Assembly: GCF_014251255.1 (NCBI RefSeq)
Contig: NZ_CP059182.1
Coordinates: forward strand, 558,001 to 622,000
Length of the DNA stretch: 64,000 nt
Direction: 5' to 3'
Source of the DNA: Blattabacterium cuenoti
GTDB lineage: Bacteria > Bacteroidota > Bacteroidia > Flavobacteriales > Blattabacteriaceae
Under the pieces are notes generated by a model. That model was given only the letters and a program-made list of their open reading frames with translations, ran no database searches and had not been told where the DNA came from. A program made the position numbers and the translations under genes. Shown here one piece after another: positions 8,541 to 20,694 of the stretch; position 1 is the stretch's first letter, and every line of letters starts with the position of its first letter.

Positions 8541-9798
8541 CTATTTTCTTAAATAAAATACAAACATTGTGTCCTCCAAAACCAAAAGTATTACATATAC
8601 TAATTTTTACTTCTCTTTTTATAGCTTTGTTTGGTGTAAAACTAATTTTTGGATCTATCTTCTCATCTAGATGAAATAAATTAATAGTTGGCGGAATTAT
8701 TTTTTTTGTTAAAGGAAGAATAGAAGCTATTGCTTCTATTGCTCCTGATGCTCCTAATAAATGTCCTGTCATAGATTTTGTAGAATTAATATCAATATTA
8801 TATATATTATCATGAAAAACTTCTTGAATTGCTCTCACTTCAGCAAGATCTCCTAAAATAGTAGAAGTTCCATGAGAATTAATGTGATCTACTTCACAAT
8901 ATTCAATTCCAGCATCTTGAATTGCTGTTGTCATTGCTAAAACAATCCCTTTTCCTTCTGGATGAGGAGCCGTGATATGATAAGCATCTCCAGACATTCC
9001 TACTCCTCCTATTTCTGCATAAATAGTAGCTCCTCTTTCTTTAGCATGTTGATATTCTTCAAGAATTAGACATCCAGATCCTTCTCCTAAAACAAATCCA
9101 TCTCTATCCTTATCGAAAGGCCGTGAAGCGGTTTGATAATCTTCATTTCTAGTAGATAATGCATGCAAAGCATTAAATCCTCCTACTCCACTTTGCGTAA
9201 TAGCTGCTTCGGAACCACCAGCAACCATAATATCTGCCTTACCCAAACAGATTAAATGATAAGCATCTACTATTGCATTAGATGATGAAGCACAAGAAGA
9301 TACAGTTGCATAATTAGGTCCATGAAGACCATAATTCATAGAAATAAATCCAGCTGTAATATCTATGAGCATTTTAGGAATAAAAAATGGACTAAATCTA
9401 GGATATCTTCCCCCGTTAACATAATCTGAAATAGATTTTTCTAAATTTAAAAGACCTCCTATTCCAGAAGACCAAACAACACCTATCCGTTCTTTTTTTT
9501 CATTAGAAAAATTTATTCCACTATTTTTAACAGCTTCTTCAGAAGCTAAAATCCCATATTGAGCACACGGATCTAATTTTCTTCTTTCTTTTTTACTAAA
9601 AAAAACACTCGGATCATAATTTTTCAATTCACAAGCAAATTTAGTTTTATATTTTTTTGTGTCAAAATATGTAATAGGAGCAGCTCCGCTTTTTCCCTTA
9701 ATAAGGGATATCCAATACTCTTCTACATTATTTCCTATTGGATTAATAGAACCAATTCCAGTAACGACGACTCTCTTTAATTCCTCTATACCTCCCAT
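8530..9798 (-). CDS. fabF: Beta-ketoacyl-ACP synthase II
   Basis: Elongating condensing enzyme of fatty acid synthesis; joins malonyl-ACP to acyl-ACP. The thiolase-fold triad is complete: Cys in TVSSCASSSNAIVDAY near residue 165, His in HINSHGTSTILGD near residue 305, and His in STKSMTGHLLGASGAIEA near residue 340. ATG 9798 is chosen; a TTG two codons earlier is less likely. The 422 residues are a normal length. It lies 39 bp after acpP and overlaps rnc. Confidence 0.96.
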   Translation of the reverse strand: MGGIEELKRVVVTGIGSINPIGNNVEEYWISLIKGKSGAAPITYFDTKKYKTKFACELKNYDPSVFFSKKERRKLDPCAQYGILASEEAVKNSGINFSNEKKERIGVVWSSGIGGLLNLEKSISDYVNGGRYPRFSPFFIPKMLIDITAGFISMNYGLHGPNYATVSSCASSSNAIVDAYHLICLGKADIMVAGGSEAAITQSGVGGFNALHALSTRNEDYQTASRPFDKDRDGFVLGEGSGCLILEEYQHAKERGATIYAEIGGVGMSGDAYHITAPHPEGKGIVLAMTTAIQDAGIEYCEVDHINSHGTSTILGDLAEVRAIQEVFHDNIYNIDINSTKSMTGHLLGASGAIEAIASILPLTKKIIPPTINLFHLDEKIDPKISFTPNKAIKREVKISICNTFGFGGHNVCILFKKIDVI

Positions 9799-9837
9799 AA
9801 ACAAAATAATAAATATTATTATTCATTTTTCTTTTTT

Positions 9838-10128
9838 TTAAGAATCAGGAACTTCACCTTTTTTTTCTTGATTTTTATTCATCTTTTCTTTCTCATTTAA
9901 AAGATCTTCTATTGCCTGTATAGCTTCACCGACAGTAGTAATTTTCTCCGCTTTTTCATCAGAAATACTAATATTAAATTCTTTTTCGAACTCCATAATA
10001 AGTTCCACTATATCTAAGGAATCTGCACCTAAATCATTAGTAAAGCTAGCTGTTGGAAGAATTTCATTTTCTTCTACACTTAATTTTTCTACGATAAGAG
10101 CATTGACTCTTGATGCAATATCAGACAT
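9838..10128 (-). CDS. acpP: Acyl carrier protein with C-terminal extension
   Basis: Carries acyl chains in fatty acid synthesis on a 4'-phosphopantetheine attached to Ser in [19 protein letters not shown] near residue 36. The core (about 77 residues) is typical. A charged tail (roughly [20 protein letters not shown]) makes it 96 residues, longer than the usual 75-80. It is first gene of acpP-fabF-rnc and diverges from pckA. A -7-like element lies 33 nt upstream. Confidence 0.95.
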   Translation of the reverse strand: MSDIASRVNALIVEKLSVEENEILPTASFTNDLGADSLDIVELIMEFEKEFNISISDEKAEKITTVGEAIQAIEDLLNEKEKMNKNQEKKGEVPDS

Positions 10129-10160
10129 AGAATCTATAGTTTTTGTTTTTTTTTATGATA

Positions 10161-10168
10161 CAAAATTA
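10161..10168 (-). promoter_or_regulatory. Candidate -7 promoter element for acpP
   Basis: On the minus strand this reads TAATTTTG, matching TAnnTTTG, and lies 33 nt before the acpP ATG. No TTTG (-33) box at the expected spacing was recognised. It shares the 97-bp divergent gap with the pckA element. Confidence 0.4.
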
Positions 10169-10190
10169 GTAAACTTTTGTAAATCATATA

Positions 10191-10198
10191 TAAATTTG
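10191..10198 (+). promoter_or_regulatory. Candidate -7 promoter element for pckA
   Basis: TAAATTTG fits the Bacteroidetes TAnnTTTG consensus and ends 28 nt before the pckA start. A TTTG occurs at 10176-10179, but the spacing is too short for a standard -33 box. Confidence 0.4.
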
Positions 10199-10225
10199 TC
10201 TTTCATAGAAATTCAATAACAAAAT

Positions 10226-11815
10226 ATGAGTTCTCTTTCTATAGAAAATTACGGAATCCTAAATTCTTCAAATTATTGTCAATTATCTCCTGATGAATTA
10301 CAAAACATAATTATTAAAAATGGAATGGGAATGGAAACAAAATCAGGAGTATTGGCTATTAATACTGGTTCTTTTACTGGAAGATCTCCTAAAGATAGAT
10401 TTATTGTTAAAGATCGTATTACAGAAAATAAAATTTGGTGGGATGAAAAATTTAATCAATCATTTGATCAAAAAAAATTTGATAATTTGTATCAAAAACT
10501 CGTTCATTATTTATCTGGTAAAAAATTATATGTAAGAGATGGTTATCTTTGCTCGGATAAACGTTATCAGCTGAATATTCGTTCTATTAGTGAATATCCT
10601 TGGTCTGATCTATTTATACATAATCTTTTTTTAAGGATTCCAAAAATTGGAAGAATCCTTCCAGATTGGTTATTGTTATGTGCTCCTGGATTTTATGCTA
10701 ATCCAATAACGGATGGAACACGGAAAAAAAATTTTTCTATATTAAATTTCTTAAAAAAAATTATATTAATTGGTGGATCTGGATATACAGGAGAAATAAA
10801 AAAATCCATTTTTTCTGTTCTAAATTTCATACTTCCTACATATAAAAATGTATTTCCTATGCATTGTGCTGCAAATGTAGGAATTCATAAAAAAGATACT
10901 GCTCTTTTCTTTGGATTATCTGGAACTGGAAAAACAACTATTTCCAGTGGAGATAAGAATAGAAAATTAATAGGAGATGATGAACATGGATGGACATATG
11001 ACAACATTATTTTTAATTTTGAAGGAGGTTGTTATGCAAAAATATTGGGAATTTCTAAAGAAAAAGAACCAATGATTTATCATGCAATAAAAAAAGGAGC
11101 TATGTTGGAAAATGTAGTTTTTAAAAAAGGAACAAAAGAAGTTGATTATTTCAATGATTCTATCACGCAAAACATGCGAATCAGTTATCCTATTTTTTTT
11201 GTAAAGAATATTGAAAAAAAATTGTTATCTTCCAATATAAGAAACATTTTTTTTCTAACTTATGATGCTTTTGGAGTATTGCCTCCTATAGCAAAATTAA
11301 ACAAAGCACAATCTGCTTATTATTTTTTATTGGGATACACTTCTAAAGTCGCTGGAACAGAATTAAATATAAAAAAACCACAAGCAACTTTTTCTTCTTG
11401 TTTTGGAGCTCCATTTATGCCTCTACATCCTATTCAATACACAAATATGCTAATAGATAAATTAAATAAGACGGAAATAAGCGTATGGATGGTTAATACC
11501 GGATTTATATCTGGAGAAGATTCCCTAGGAGGATTTCGAATCCAATTAAAAGATACACGTAAACTTGTAAAATCTGCCTTGGATGGATGTTTATCTAAAG
11601 TTCCTTATGAAAAAGATCCTATTTTTAATTTTAAAATTCCAAAATATTGTCCGGGAATATCTTCTGATATATTAAATCCCAAAGAAACATGGAAAGATAA
11701 AAAAATGTATCAAATTCAAGTAGAAAAACTTGTAAAAAAATTTATTAAACATTTTGATAAATACAGAAAATACACAAATAAAAGTCTCTCATCTGGAGAA
11801 CCTAAAATATTATAA
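10226..11815 (+). CDS. pckA: Phosphoenolpyruvate carboxykinase (ATP)
   Basis: Interconverts oxaloacetate plus ATP with PEP, CO2 and ADP; links the TCA cycle to gluconeogenesis. The 529-residue protein has the kinase P-loop GLSGTGKTTISSG near residue 232, followed by LIGDDEHGWTYDNIIFNFEGG with the metal-binding Asp, and an N-terminal NTGSFTGRSPKDRFIV substrate loop near residue 52. The length is normal. Its 3' end overlaps the convergent ribE by 6 nt. In a symbiont fed amino acids this enzyme would supply sugar precursors; that role is inferred. Confidence 0.96.
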   Translation: MSSLSIENYGILNSSNYCQLSPDELQNIIIKNGMGMETKSGVLAINTGSFTGRSPKDRFIVKDRITENKIWWDEKFNQSFDQKKFDNLYQKLVHYLSGKKLYVRDGYLCSDKRYQLNIRSISEYPWSDLFIHNLFLRIPKIGRILPDWLLLCAPGFYANPITDGTRKKNFSILNFLKKIILIGGSGYTGEIKKSIFSVLNFILPTYKNVFPMHCAANVGIHKKDTALFFGLSGTGKTTISSGDKNRKLIGDDEHGWTYDNIIFNFEGGCYAKILGISKEKEPMIYHAIKKGAMLENVVFKKGTKEVDYFNDSITQNMRISYPIFFVKNIEKKLLSSNIRNIFFLTYDAFGVLPPIAKLNKAQSAYYFLLGYTSKVAGTELNIKKPQATFSSCFGAPFMPLHPIQYTNMLIDKLNKTEISVWMVNTGFISGEDSLGGFRIQLKDTRKLVKSALDGCLSKVPYEKDPIFNFKIPKYCPGISSDILNPKETWKDKKMYQIQVEKLVKKFIKHFDKYRKYTNKSLSSGEPKIL

Positions 11816-12406
11816 TTCATTTTTTTTACTCAAAATATACTTTCCTAAAATATCAAATTCCACATTAACAATGTCTCCAATTTTTAAATATTTAAAATTT
11901 GTTTTTTCATATGTATAAGGAATAACCGATGTGCTAAATCTGAATTTAGCACATTTTATTATAGTCAGACTGATTCCATTTATGGCAATAGATCCTTTTT
12001 CTACAACCACATTGTATAAACTTTTTTTAGAAAGAAAAGAAAAAATCCAACTTCCATTTTTGTTTTCTATTTCAATGATTTTAGCTGTTGTATCTATATG
12101 TCCTTGTACGATATGACCGTTTAATCTTTCATTAATTTTCATTCCACGTTCTAAATTTACTTCATCATTTATTTTTAATACATTTAAATTAGTACGATAG
12201 AAAGTTTCTTCAGAAGCAATTACTGAATAAATTTTTTTATTGTGATTTATATTTATTATGGTAAAACATATTCCATTATGAGAAATACTTTGATTAATTT
12301 TTATTTCGTTATATAAAAATGGATTATTCAAAGTGATACAAAGATTATTTTTATCTCGATATAATCTATGGACTTTTGTTGTACATTCTATGACTCCAGT
12401 AAACAT
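11810..12406 (-). CDS. ribE: Riboflavin synthase alpha chain
   Basis: Dismutates two lumazine molecules into riboflavin plus a pyrimidine. The 198 residues show the tandem barrel repeat of the family: MFTGVIECTTKV at the N-terminus, ISHNGICFTI then LNGHIVQGHIDTTAKI, and in the second half GSIAINGISLTII near residue 140 and VNVEFDILGKY near the end. The length is normal. It converges on pckA and diverges from pdxA. With ribF in the same window it supports riboflavin and FAD provision. Confidence 0.95.
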   Translation of the reverse strand: MFTGVIECTTKVHRLYRDKNNLCITLNNPFLYNEIKINQSISHNGICFTIININHNKKIYSVIASEETFYRTNLNVLKINDEVNLERGMKINERLNGHIVQGHIDTTAKIIEIENKNGSWIFSFLSKKSLYNVVVEKGSIAINGISLTIIKCAKFRFSTSVIPYTYEKTNFKYLKIGDIVNVEFDILGKYILSKKNEL

Positions 12407-12468
12407 ATAAAAAATAATTTATTTTTTTTAATAAAAAATATAATTTAAAATAATTTTTAAATGCTTTT

Positions 12469-13503
12469 ATGAAAAATAGAAAAATTAGAGTGGGAATCTC
12501 TACTGGAGATCTCAATGGAATAGGAATGGAAATATTTCTAAAGGTATGCCGTAAAAAAAAACTTTTAGATTTTTTTACACCTATACTATTTGGATCTAAA
12601 AAATTGTGTTCTTATTATAAGAAGATTCTAAATATCGAAGTTAGCAATATACGAGAAATAAAAAGTTTCAAAGAGATTGTTGATTATAAAATCAATGTTT
12701 TAAATATTTGGAAAGAAGATATTAAATTTGATTCTATTGGAATTAATCCTGATTCAGGAAAATATCCTATTTTATCTTTAAAAAAAGCAACTAAAGCTTT
12801 AAAAGAAGATAAAATAGATGTTCTTGTAACAGCTCCAGTAAACAAAAATTGGATGAACATCAAAGGATTTCCTTTTTTTGGTCATACCGAATATTTCCAA
12901 AATGTTTTGGAAGGAGAATCATTAATGATAATGATTCATGATACTTTAAAAATTGCCTTAGTTACTAATCATTTACCATTGAAAAAAGTGAGTTCAGAAC
13001 TCACTTTAGAAAAAATTATAAAATCTGTACAGATTTTACATAAATCTTTATTAATAGATTTCTCTATAGAAAAACCTAAAATGGCAGTGTTAGGATGTAA
13101 TCCTCACTCAGGAGAAAATGGTTTAGTTGGAGATGAAGAAAAAACAAAAATTAAACCAGCTATTGATTATTTATTTCAAAAACAAAAATTATTAGTTTTT
13201 GGTCCTTATTCTCCAGATGGATTTTTTGGAAATCATAGTTATCGTTATTTTGATGCTATTTTAGCAATGTATCACGATCAAGGGTTAATTCCTTTTAAAA
13301 CATTAACCTTTAATGAAGGAGTCAATTTTACTGCAGGACTTTCTCATATACGAACTTCCCCAGACCATGGAGTAGCATATGATATTGCCAAAAAAGGAAT
13401 TGCTAATGAAAAATCTTTTGAAGAAGCTATTTTCAGTGCAATAAAAATATTCAAAAATAGAAAAGAACATATGAAAATTTCAAAAGAAAAAGATCTTTCA
13501 TAA
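12469..13503 (+). CDS. pdxA: 4-hydroxythreonine-4-phosphate dehydrogenase
   Basis: NAD-dependent oxidation in the DXP-dependent pyridoxal phosphate pathway. The 344-residue protein opens with VGISTGDLNGIGMEIFLK. It has VTAPVNKNWMN, FFGHTEYFQ (metal His), GCNPHSGENGLVGDEE and MYHDQGLIPFKTLTF (second metal His), then SPDHGVAYDIA near residue 302. The length is normal. The end overlaps atpC convergently by 6 nt. Together with pdxH at 42.8 kb it suggests that vitamin B6 is made. Confidence 0.95.
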   Translation: MKNRKIRVGISTGDLNGIGMEIFLKVCRKKKLLDFFTPILFGSKKLCSYYKKILNIEVSNIREIKSFKEIVDYKINVLNIWKEDIKFDSIGINPDSGKYPILSLKKATKALKEDKIDVLVTAPVNKNWMNIKGFPFFGHTEYFQNVLEGESLMIMIHDTLKIALVTNHLPLKKVSSELTLEKIIKSVQILHKSLLIDFSIEKPKMAVLGCNPHSGENGLVGDEEKTKIKPAIDYLFQKQKLLVFGPYSPDGFFGNHSYRYFDAILAMYHDQGLIPFKTLTFNEGVNFTAGLSHIRTSPDHGVAYDIAKKGIANEKSFEEAIFSAIKIFKNRKEHMKISKEKDLS

Positions 13504-13731
13504 AAGAATAAAAACAATATTCTTTTTTACTTGTAACAAACCTCCATTTATTTTAATAATAAAATTTTTCTTCTTAAAAGAAGATAATTTTAGGAATCCT
13601 CCTCCTAGGAGAGAGATCATTGAATCATGATTTTCTAATATTTGAAAAAATCCATTTAATCCAGGAGCTGTTATAGATGTTGCGCTATCTTGATAGAAAA
13701 CTTTTTCATAATTAATAATTGTAACCTGCAT
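13498..13731 (-). CDS. atpC: ATP synthase epsilon subunit (short)
   Basis: Central-stalk subunit of F1 ATP synthase. At 77 residues it covers only the N-terminal beta-sandwich domain (PGLNGFFQILENHDSMISLLGGGFLKL); the C-terminal helical hairpin that regulates ATPase in many bacteria is absent, as is common in Bacteroidetes. It lies 35 bp after atpD on the same strand. The other subunits are not in this window. Confidence 0.88.
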   Translation of the reverse strand: MQVTIINYEKVFYQDSATSITAPGLNGFFQILENHDSMISLLGGGFLKLSSFKKKNFIIKINGGLLQVKKNIVFILL

Positions 13732-13766
13732 TGTTTTGTATATTTTTTTTTTATTATTTATCTATT

Positions 13767-16273
<2,507 letters not shown>

Positions 16274-16284
16274 TAATCATTATT

Positions 16285-19041
16285 GTGATAAATCAAGTAG
16301 ATCAAATTATTCAACATATACTTAAAAAAAAAGAAGAAAATATAAAAAAAAAACTTTTATTAGTATCATTTGATAGTTGTATTATAAAATATATACAAAG
16401 AAAATATACTAAAGAATTTAGTGCTTCTAACAAAACAGTAATCATTTACACAATAGAAAAGTTTTTAGAAAAAATTTCTGGTTTATCTCTATCTCATATA
16501 GATTATATTCTTTTGTTTTTTTTTGAAATATTAAAAAAAAAAAATAGTGTTTTAGCAAAAAATTTTAATGATTTTTTAAAATGGGCTCCTAATATATTGA
16601 ATGATTTTCATGATTTGGATATTAATTTAATTAAATTAAAATCTTTTTTTTCTTATATCATTTCTACAGAAAAAATAAAAGAATGGAATCCAAATATTTT
16701 AGAAATAGAAAAAAAAAATTTCTTTTTTTGGGAAGAAATTTACAAAATTTACTACATTCTTCAATGTCAACTTTTAAAAAAAGGAAAAGCTTATTTCGGA
16801 ATGCTTTTTAGAATTTCTTTTCTTAAATTAAGAAATTTTTTTTCTAAAAACAGAAATATACAAATAGTATTTTTTCTTACAAAATCTCATTTTGTTAATG
16901 AATGCGAAAAAAAGTTCATAAATAAAATGATTCAGTTGAATCAAGAATCTCTTCTAATATATAATTTATTTTCTAGTAATAATAAGAAGAAAAAAAATTT
17001 GTTCTTAAAAAAGAATTATTATGATTTTTTCATTCAAAAGAAATATGAACCAATATCAAAAAAAATTCTCCATTTAGAGAAGATAAAAATAATCAGTGTT
17101 TCTAAAGAAATAGAACAAATACATATTGTAGAAAAAATAATTTCTAGACTTATTAAAAATGGAAAAAAACCACATAAAATAATTATAATGTTAGGAGATA
17201 ACTATTTATCTATTCCTTTGTTTCATTCTCTAAAAAAAATTACAGGAGTTCATTTATCCATTATGAATTATCCATTCAAATTCCTTCCAATTCACTCGAC
17301 TTTTTATTCAATTTTTCAATTGCTTTTAAGAAAAGAAAAATTCAAAAATTTTCATAAAGAAGATATAATGAGAATATTATCTGATGGATATATACAAAAG
17401 ATTTTTTTAAGAAAAAAATTATTATTAGAAATATTTAACACAAAAAATTTAGATTTTATATCTGAATCTATGATAAATAAATATTTATCAAAAAACGATT
17501 TAGAAATCATTTTTAAAATACAAACTAATAAAACTAAAAAATGCATTATTGGCATTATTAGTTTCATAAAACTATTGAAAACCTTTTTTTTCCTGTTTCC
17601 AGAAAAACATCTATTAGAATTAAAATTTTTATCAGTTCTAGAAATTTATATGAAAAAAATGAAGATTTTAGTAAGAAAAACAAAAAATAGTTTTTTTTTG
17701 GGAATAAAAGATGTATTCAATCTATATCAACAATTTATAAACACAGAAAAAATACAATATAAACAACCTCATCCCCAAGGATTATCCATGATAGGATTTA
17801 TGGATCCATATTTTGGAGATTTTGAAACAACAATTATAACTTCCGTTAACGAAGGAATTATTCCACCAGATAAAAAAAAATATAATACTTTCATCCCCTT
17901 AGATATTCGTAAAAAATTAAATCTTCCTATTTTTCAAGAAAACGAAGAAATCTATCAACATCATTTGATAAATATTTTGCAAACATCAAAAAATGTTTAT
18001 TTGATATATAAAAATCAACCAGATGAACTAAATTCTGGAGAAAAAAGCCGTTTTATTTATCAAATAGAAATGAACTGTAATAATTTTACAACTGAAAAAA
18101 AAGAAAATATTCCATTATTTATTTCAAAAAGATCTCCTATTGTTATAAAAAAAACGGAATCTATAATCAGACGATTAGATGAACTTTCTCGTCACGGATT
18201 TTCTCCTTCTTCTATTCATTTATATAATTGTAATCCACTTTTATTTTATTATAAAAAAATTATTGGATTAAAGAATCCAGAAGAAATTTCTTTCAAACAA
18301 AAAATAGGAAAAATAGTCCACAAAATATTGGAAATATTATATAAACCTATTAAAGGTCGTTTATTAACGATTGATTTTATTAATACAATAAAAAAAGATT
18401 ATGAATTTACCACAAAAAAATTTCTTTTAGAAGAAGAAACTCAAACAACTTTTCTTCCTTATCCAAAAGGAAGGAAAATGTTACTACTATCTATAGTAAA
18501 AACTTACATAAAAAATTTTATTTCATGGGATGAAAAACTAATTCAGAAAGGTCATCAAATTTTTATGAAAGAATTAGAATATAGTATTTCAACAGAATTA
18601 GAAGACATTCGATTTCAAAAAGTAAATTTATACGGAATTATAGATCGTATAGATGAATTCGATGGAACTACACGTATTATTGATTACAAAATAGGAATAC
18701 AAAAATTGAAAAGATTTCATATTTCTTTGAATAAAATTGCAAATATATTTCATGATCCTAATCATGTAAATATAATGCAATTGTTAATTTACGTTTATTT
18801 GTGGTTTAAGTCTTCTAAATTTGTAGGATACAAAGAAAAACCCCCAATCATTGGAATCGTTTCTCCAGAAAAAGGAGTAGAAAACTCTATTTTAACAACT
18901 CCTATAATTTTTAAAAAAACAATGAATATTTCTTATAAAAATTATGTAGAAAATTTTTTTCCCCATCTAGTTAATAGAATTTTTGAAATTTTAGATCCAA
19001 AAATTCCTATTATAGAAAATACTAATTTTAGCGATTTTTGA
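16285..19041 (+). CDS. PD-(D/E)XK nuclease, AddB-like inactivated helicase
   Basis: A 918-residue protein resembling the AddB/RecB-family nucleases of Bacteroidetes used in double-strand break repair. The N-terminal part has helicase-like layout but no readable Walker A GxGKT. HPQGLSMIGFMDP and TSVNEGIIPPDKK in the middle resemble UvrD-type motifs. The C-terminal nuclease domain has a conserved entry helix (LSRHGFSPSSIHLYNCNPL), KIGKIVHKILE, and catalytic IDRIDEFDG followed by RIIDYKIG (DxK). The start is GTG 16285, 11 bp after ribF. Coding base use is very A-rich and the run 16533-16544 is twelve A in frame. An AddA partner is not in the window. Confidence 0.72.
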   Translation: MINQVDQIIQHILKKKEENIKKKLLLVSFDSCIIKYIQRKYTKEFSASNKTVIIYTIEKFLEKISGLSLSHIDYILLFFFEILKKKNSVLAKNFNDFLKWAPNILNDFHDLDINLIKLKSFFSYIISTEKIKEWNPNILEIEKKNFFFWEEIYKIYYILQCQLLKKGKAYFGMLFRISFLKLRNFFSKNRNIQIVFFLTKSHFVNECEKKFINKMIQLNQESLLIYNLFSSNNKKKKNLFLKKNYYDFFIQKKYEPISKKILHLEKIKIISVSKEIEQIHIVEKIISRLIKNGKKPHKIIIMLGDNYLSIPLFHSLKKITGVHLSIMNYPFKFLPIHSTFYSIFQLLLRKEKFKNFHKEDIMRILSDGYIQKIFLRKKLLLEIFNTKNLDFISESMINKYLSKNDLEIIFKIQTNKTKKCIIGIISFIKLLKTFFFLFPEKHLLELKFLSVLEIYMKKMKILVRKTKNSFFLGIKDVFNLYQQFINTEKIQYKQPHPQGLSMIGFMDPYFGDFETTIITSVNEGIIPPDKKKYNTFIPLDIRKKLNLPIFQENEEIYQHHLINILQTSKNVYLIYKNQPDELNSGEKSRFIYQIEMNCNNFTTEKKENIPLFISKRSPIVIKKTESIIRRLDELSRHGFSPSSIHLYNCNPLLFYYKKIIGLKNPEEISFKQKIGKIVHKILEILYKPIKGRLLTIDFINTIKKDYEFTTKKFLLEEETQTTFLPYPKGRKMLLLSIVKTYIKNFISWDEKLIQKGHQIFMKELEYSISTELEDIRFQKVNLYGIIDRIDEFDGTTRIIDYKIGIQKLKRFHISLNKIANIFHDPNHVNIMQLLIYVYLWFKSSKFVGYKEKPPIIGIVSPEKGVENSILTTPIIFKKTMNISYKNYVENFFPHLVNRIFEILDPKIPIIENTNFSDF

Positions 19042-20089
19042 TATATTTTTCTATATAATTTCCAACTTCTTCAGTTGTTACTAAAGAAGAATCTATTATA
19101 TCTGGTGTACAAATTTTTTTTTCAATAGAGCTTTTTACTGCTTCTTCTAAAAGAATTTTTTCTTTGCACATTCCAAAATATTCTAACATCATAGATACAG
19201 AAAGAATACATCCTAATGGATTTGCTATATTCTTTCCTTCTGCTTGAGGATAAGATCCATGAACTGGTTCAAATAAAGATTTATTATTAACTCCAATAGA
19301 AGCTGATGGAAGTAATCCCAAAGAACTAGTAATAACACTTGCCTCATCTGAAAGAATATCTCCAAACATATTATCCGTTAGAATAATATCAAATTTTTTA
19401 GGATTCATAATAATTTGCATAGCAGCATTATCTATATATAAAAACTCCAAATCCACATTTGGATAATTTAATGACATTTCCTTAATAACTTCACGCCATA
19501 ATCTAGAAGTTTCTAAAACATTAGCTTTATCCACTAAAGAGATTTTTTTCTTACGAGAAAGTGCTGCTTGAAAAGCTATTTTTCCAATTTTTTCAATTTC
19601 TTTTTTGGAATAAATACAATAATCATAAGCTTCTTCTTTATTTTGAGAACGACCTTTTTTTCCAAAATAAATTCCACCAGTTAATTCTCTAAATATCAAA
19701 AAATTAACATTTTCTAATCTTTCTTTTTTTATAGGAGATTTATTTATTATTTCTGAATAAGTAATTATCGGACGGATGTTGCAATATAATCCCATTTTTT
19801 TTCTAAGTTTTAATAAACCATCTTCTGGTCTCATTCCTCTTGGATAATGATCGTATTTTGAATTTCCTATAGATCCAAATAAAACAGCATCTGATTTTAA
19901 ACAACTATCTATAGTTTCTTTTGGCATAGGATCTCCAAACATTTCTATAGCTTTAGATCCTGCTATCATTTTTTTATAAAGAAAATTATGAGAAAATTTT
20001 TCTTCAATAGAATTCAAAACTTTTATTGCTTGTTTGATTACTTCAGGTCCAATTCCATCTCCTTCTATTACTACTACATTTTTTTTCAT
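19028..20089 (-). CDS. leuB: 3-isopropylmalate dehydrogenase
   Basis: Oxidative decarboxylation of 3-isopropylmalate in leucine synthesis. The 353 residues show VVIEGDGIGPEVIKQA at the N-terminus, FRELTGGIYFG near residue 130, the metal and substrate site LTDNMFGDILSDEASVI near residue 238, and FEPVHGSYPQAEGKNIANP near residue 268. The length is normal. It is last in leuA-leuC-leuD-leuB, 2 bp after leuD, and its 3' end overlaps the convergent AddB-like gene by 14 nt. Confidence 0.96.
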   Translation of the reverse strand: MKKNVVVIEGDGIGPEVIKQAIKVLNSIEEKFSHNFLYKKMIAGSKAIEMFGDPMPKETIDSCLKSDAVLFGSIGNSKYDHYPRGMRPEDGLLKLRKKMGLYCNIRPIITYSEIINKSPIKKERLENVNFLIFRELTGGIYFGKKGRSQNKEEAYDYCIYSKKEIEKIGKIAFQAALSRKKKISLVDKANVLETSRLWREVIKEMSLNYPNVDLEFLYIDNAAMQIIMNPKKFDIILTDNMFGDILSDEASVITSSLGLLPSASIGVNNKSLFEPVHGSYPQAEGKNIANPLGCILSVSMMLEYFGMCKEKILLEEAVKSSIEKKICTPDIIDSSLVTTEEVGNYIEKYIKNR

Positions 20090-20091
20090 AA

Positions 20092-20694
20092 TTAAAAAAA
20101 GTTAAAAAACAATCTTTTTTCTTCAAAAAATTTTATCTCTTTTTGAAGAGAAACTAAAAAATCTATATCATCATATCCATTTATAAAACAATTTTTTTTA
20201 TATGGATGAATATAGAATTTTTCCAATTCTCCTGTTTCTAATATTTTAACAAATTGTTCAATTAAATTAACTTGAACATTTGTATGTGGATTTTTTTCAA
20301 CTGTATCAAATAATTTTGATAAAAAAGATTCGGAAACTTCTATAGTTAACAATCCATTATTTAATGCATTTTCTTTAAAAATATCTGCAAAAAAACTAGA
20401 TATAACGACTTTAAATCCATAATCATAAATTCCCCATACTGCATGTTCACGACTCGATCCACATCCAAAATTTCTTCCTGATAAAAGAATCTTTCCAGAA
20501 AAAACAGAATTATTTAAAATAAAATTTTTTTTTAAAGACCCATCTTTTTCATAACGCCAATCTCTAAAAATATTTTTTGCACATTCTTTACGTTTTGTTT
20601 CTTTCAAAAAACGAGCTGGCATAATTTGATCTGTATCTATATCTTCCATAGGAAAGGGAACAATTCTACTAGTTAGTAGAGTAAATTTTTTCAT
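20092..20694 (-). CDS. leuD: 3-isopropylmalate dehydratase small subunit
   Basis: Small subunit of the aconitase-type isomerase of leucine synthesis. The 200 residues contain VPFPMEDIDTDQIMPARFLK near the N-terminus and the substrate-contact loop LLSGRNFGCGSSREHAVWGI near residue 75. The start overlaps the leuC stop by 4 nt (ATGA), which indicates translational coupling between the two subunits. Confidence 0.96.
   Translation of the reverse strand: MKKFTLLTSRIVPFPMEDIDTDQIMPARFLKETKRKECAKNIFRDWRYEKDGSLKKNFILNNSVFSGKILLSGRNFGCGSSREHAVWGIYDYGFKVVISSFFADIFKENALNNGLLTIEVSESFLSKLFDTVEKNPHTNVQVNLIEQFVKILETGELEKFYIHPYKKNCFINGYDDIDFLVSLQKEIKFFEEKRLFFNFF

Noticed and set aside
16533-16544. A12 run as evidence that the AddB-like gene is broken
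   Set aside because: The frame is open through it and the C-terminal nuclease motifs are in the same frame, so it is intact at the DNA level.
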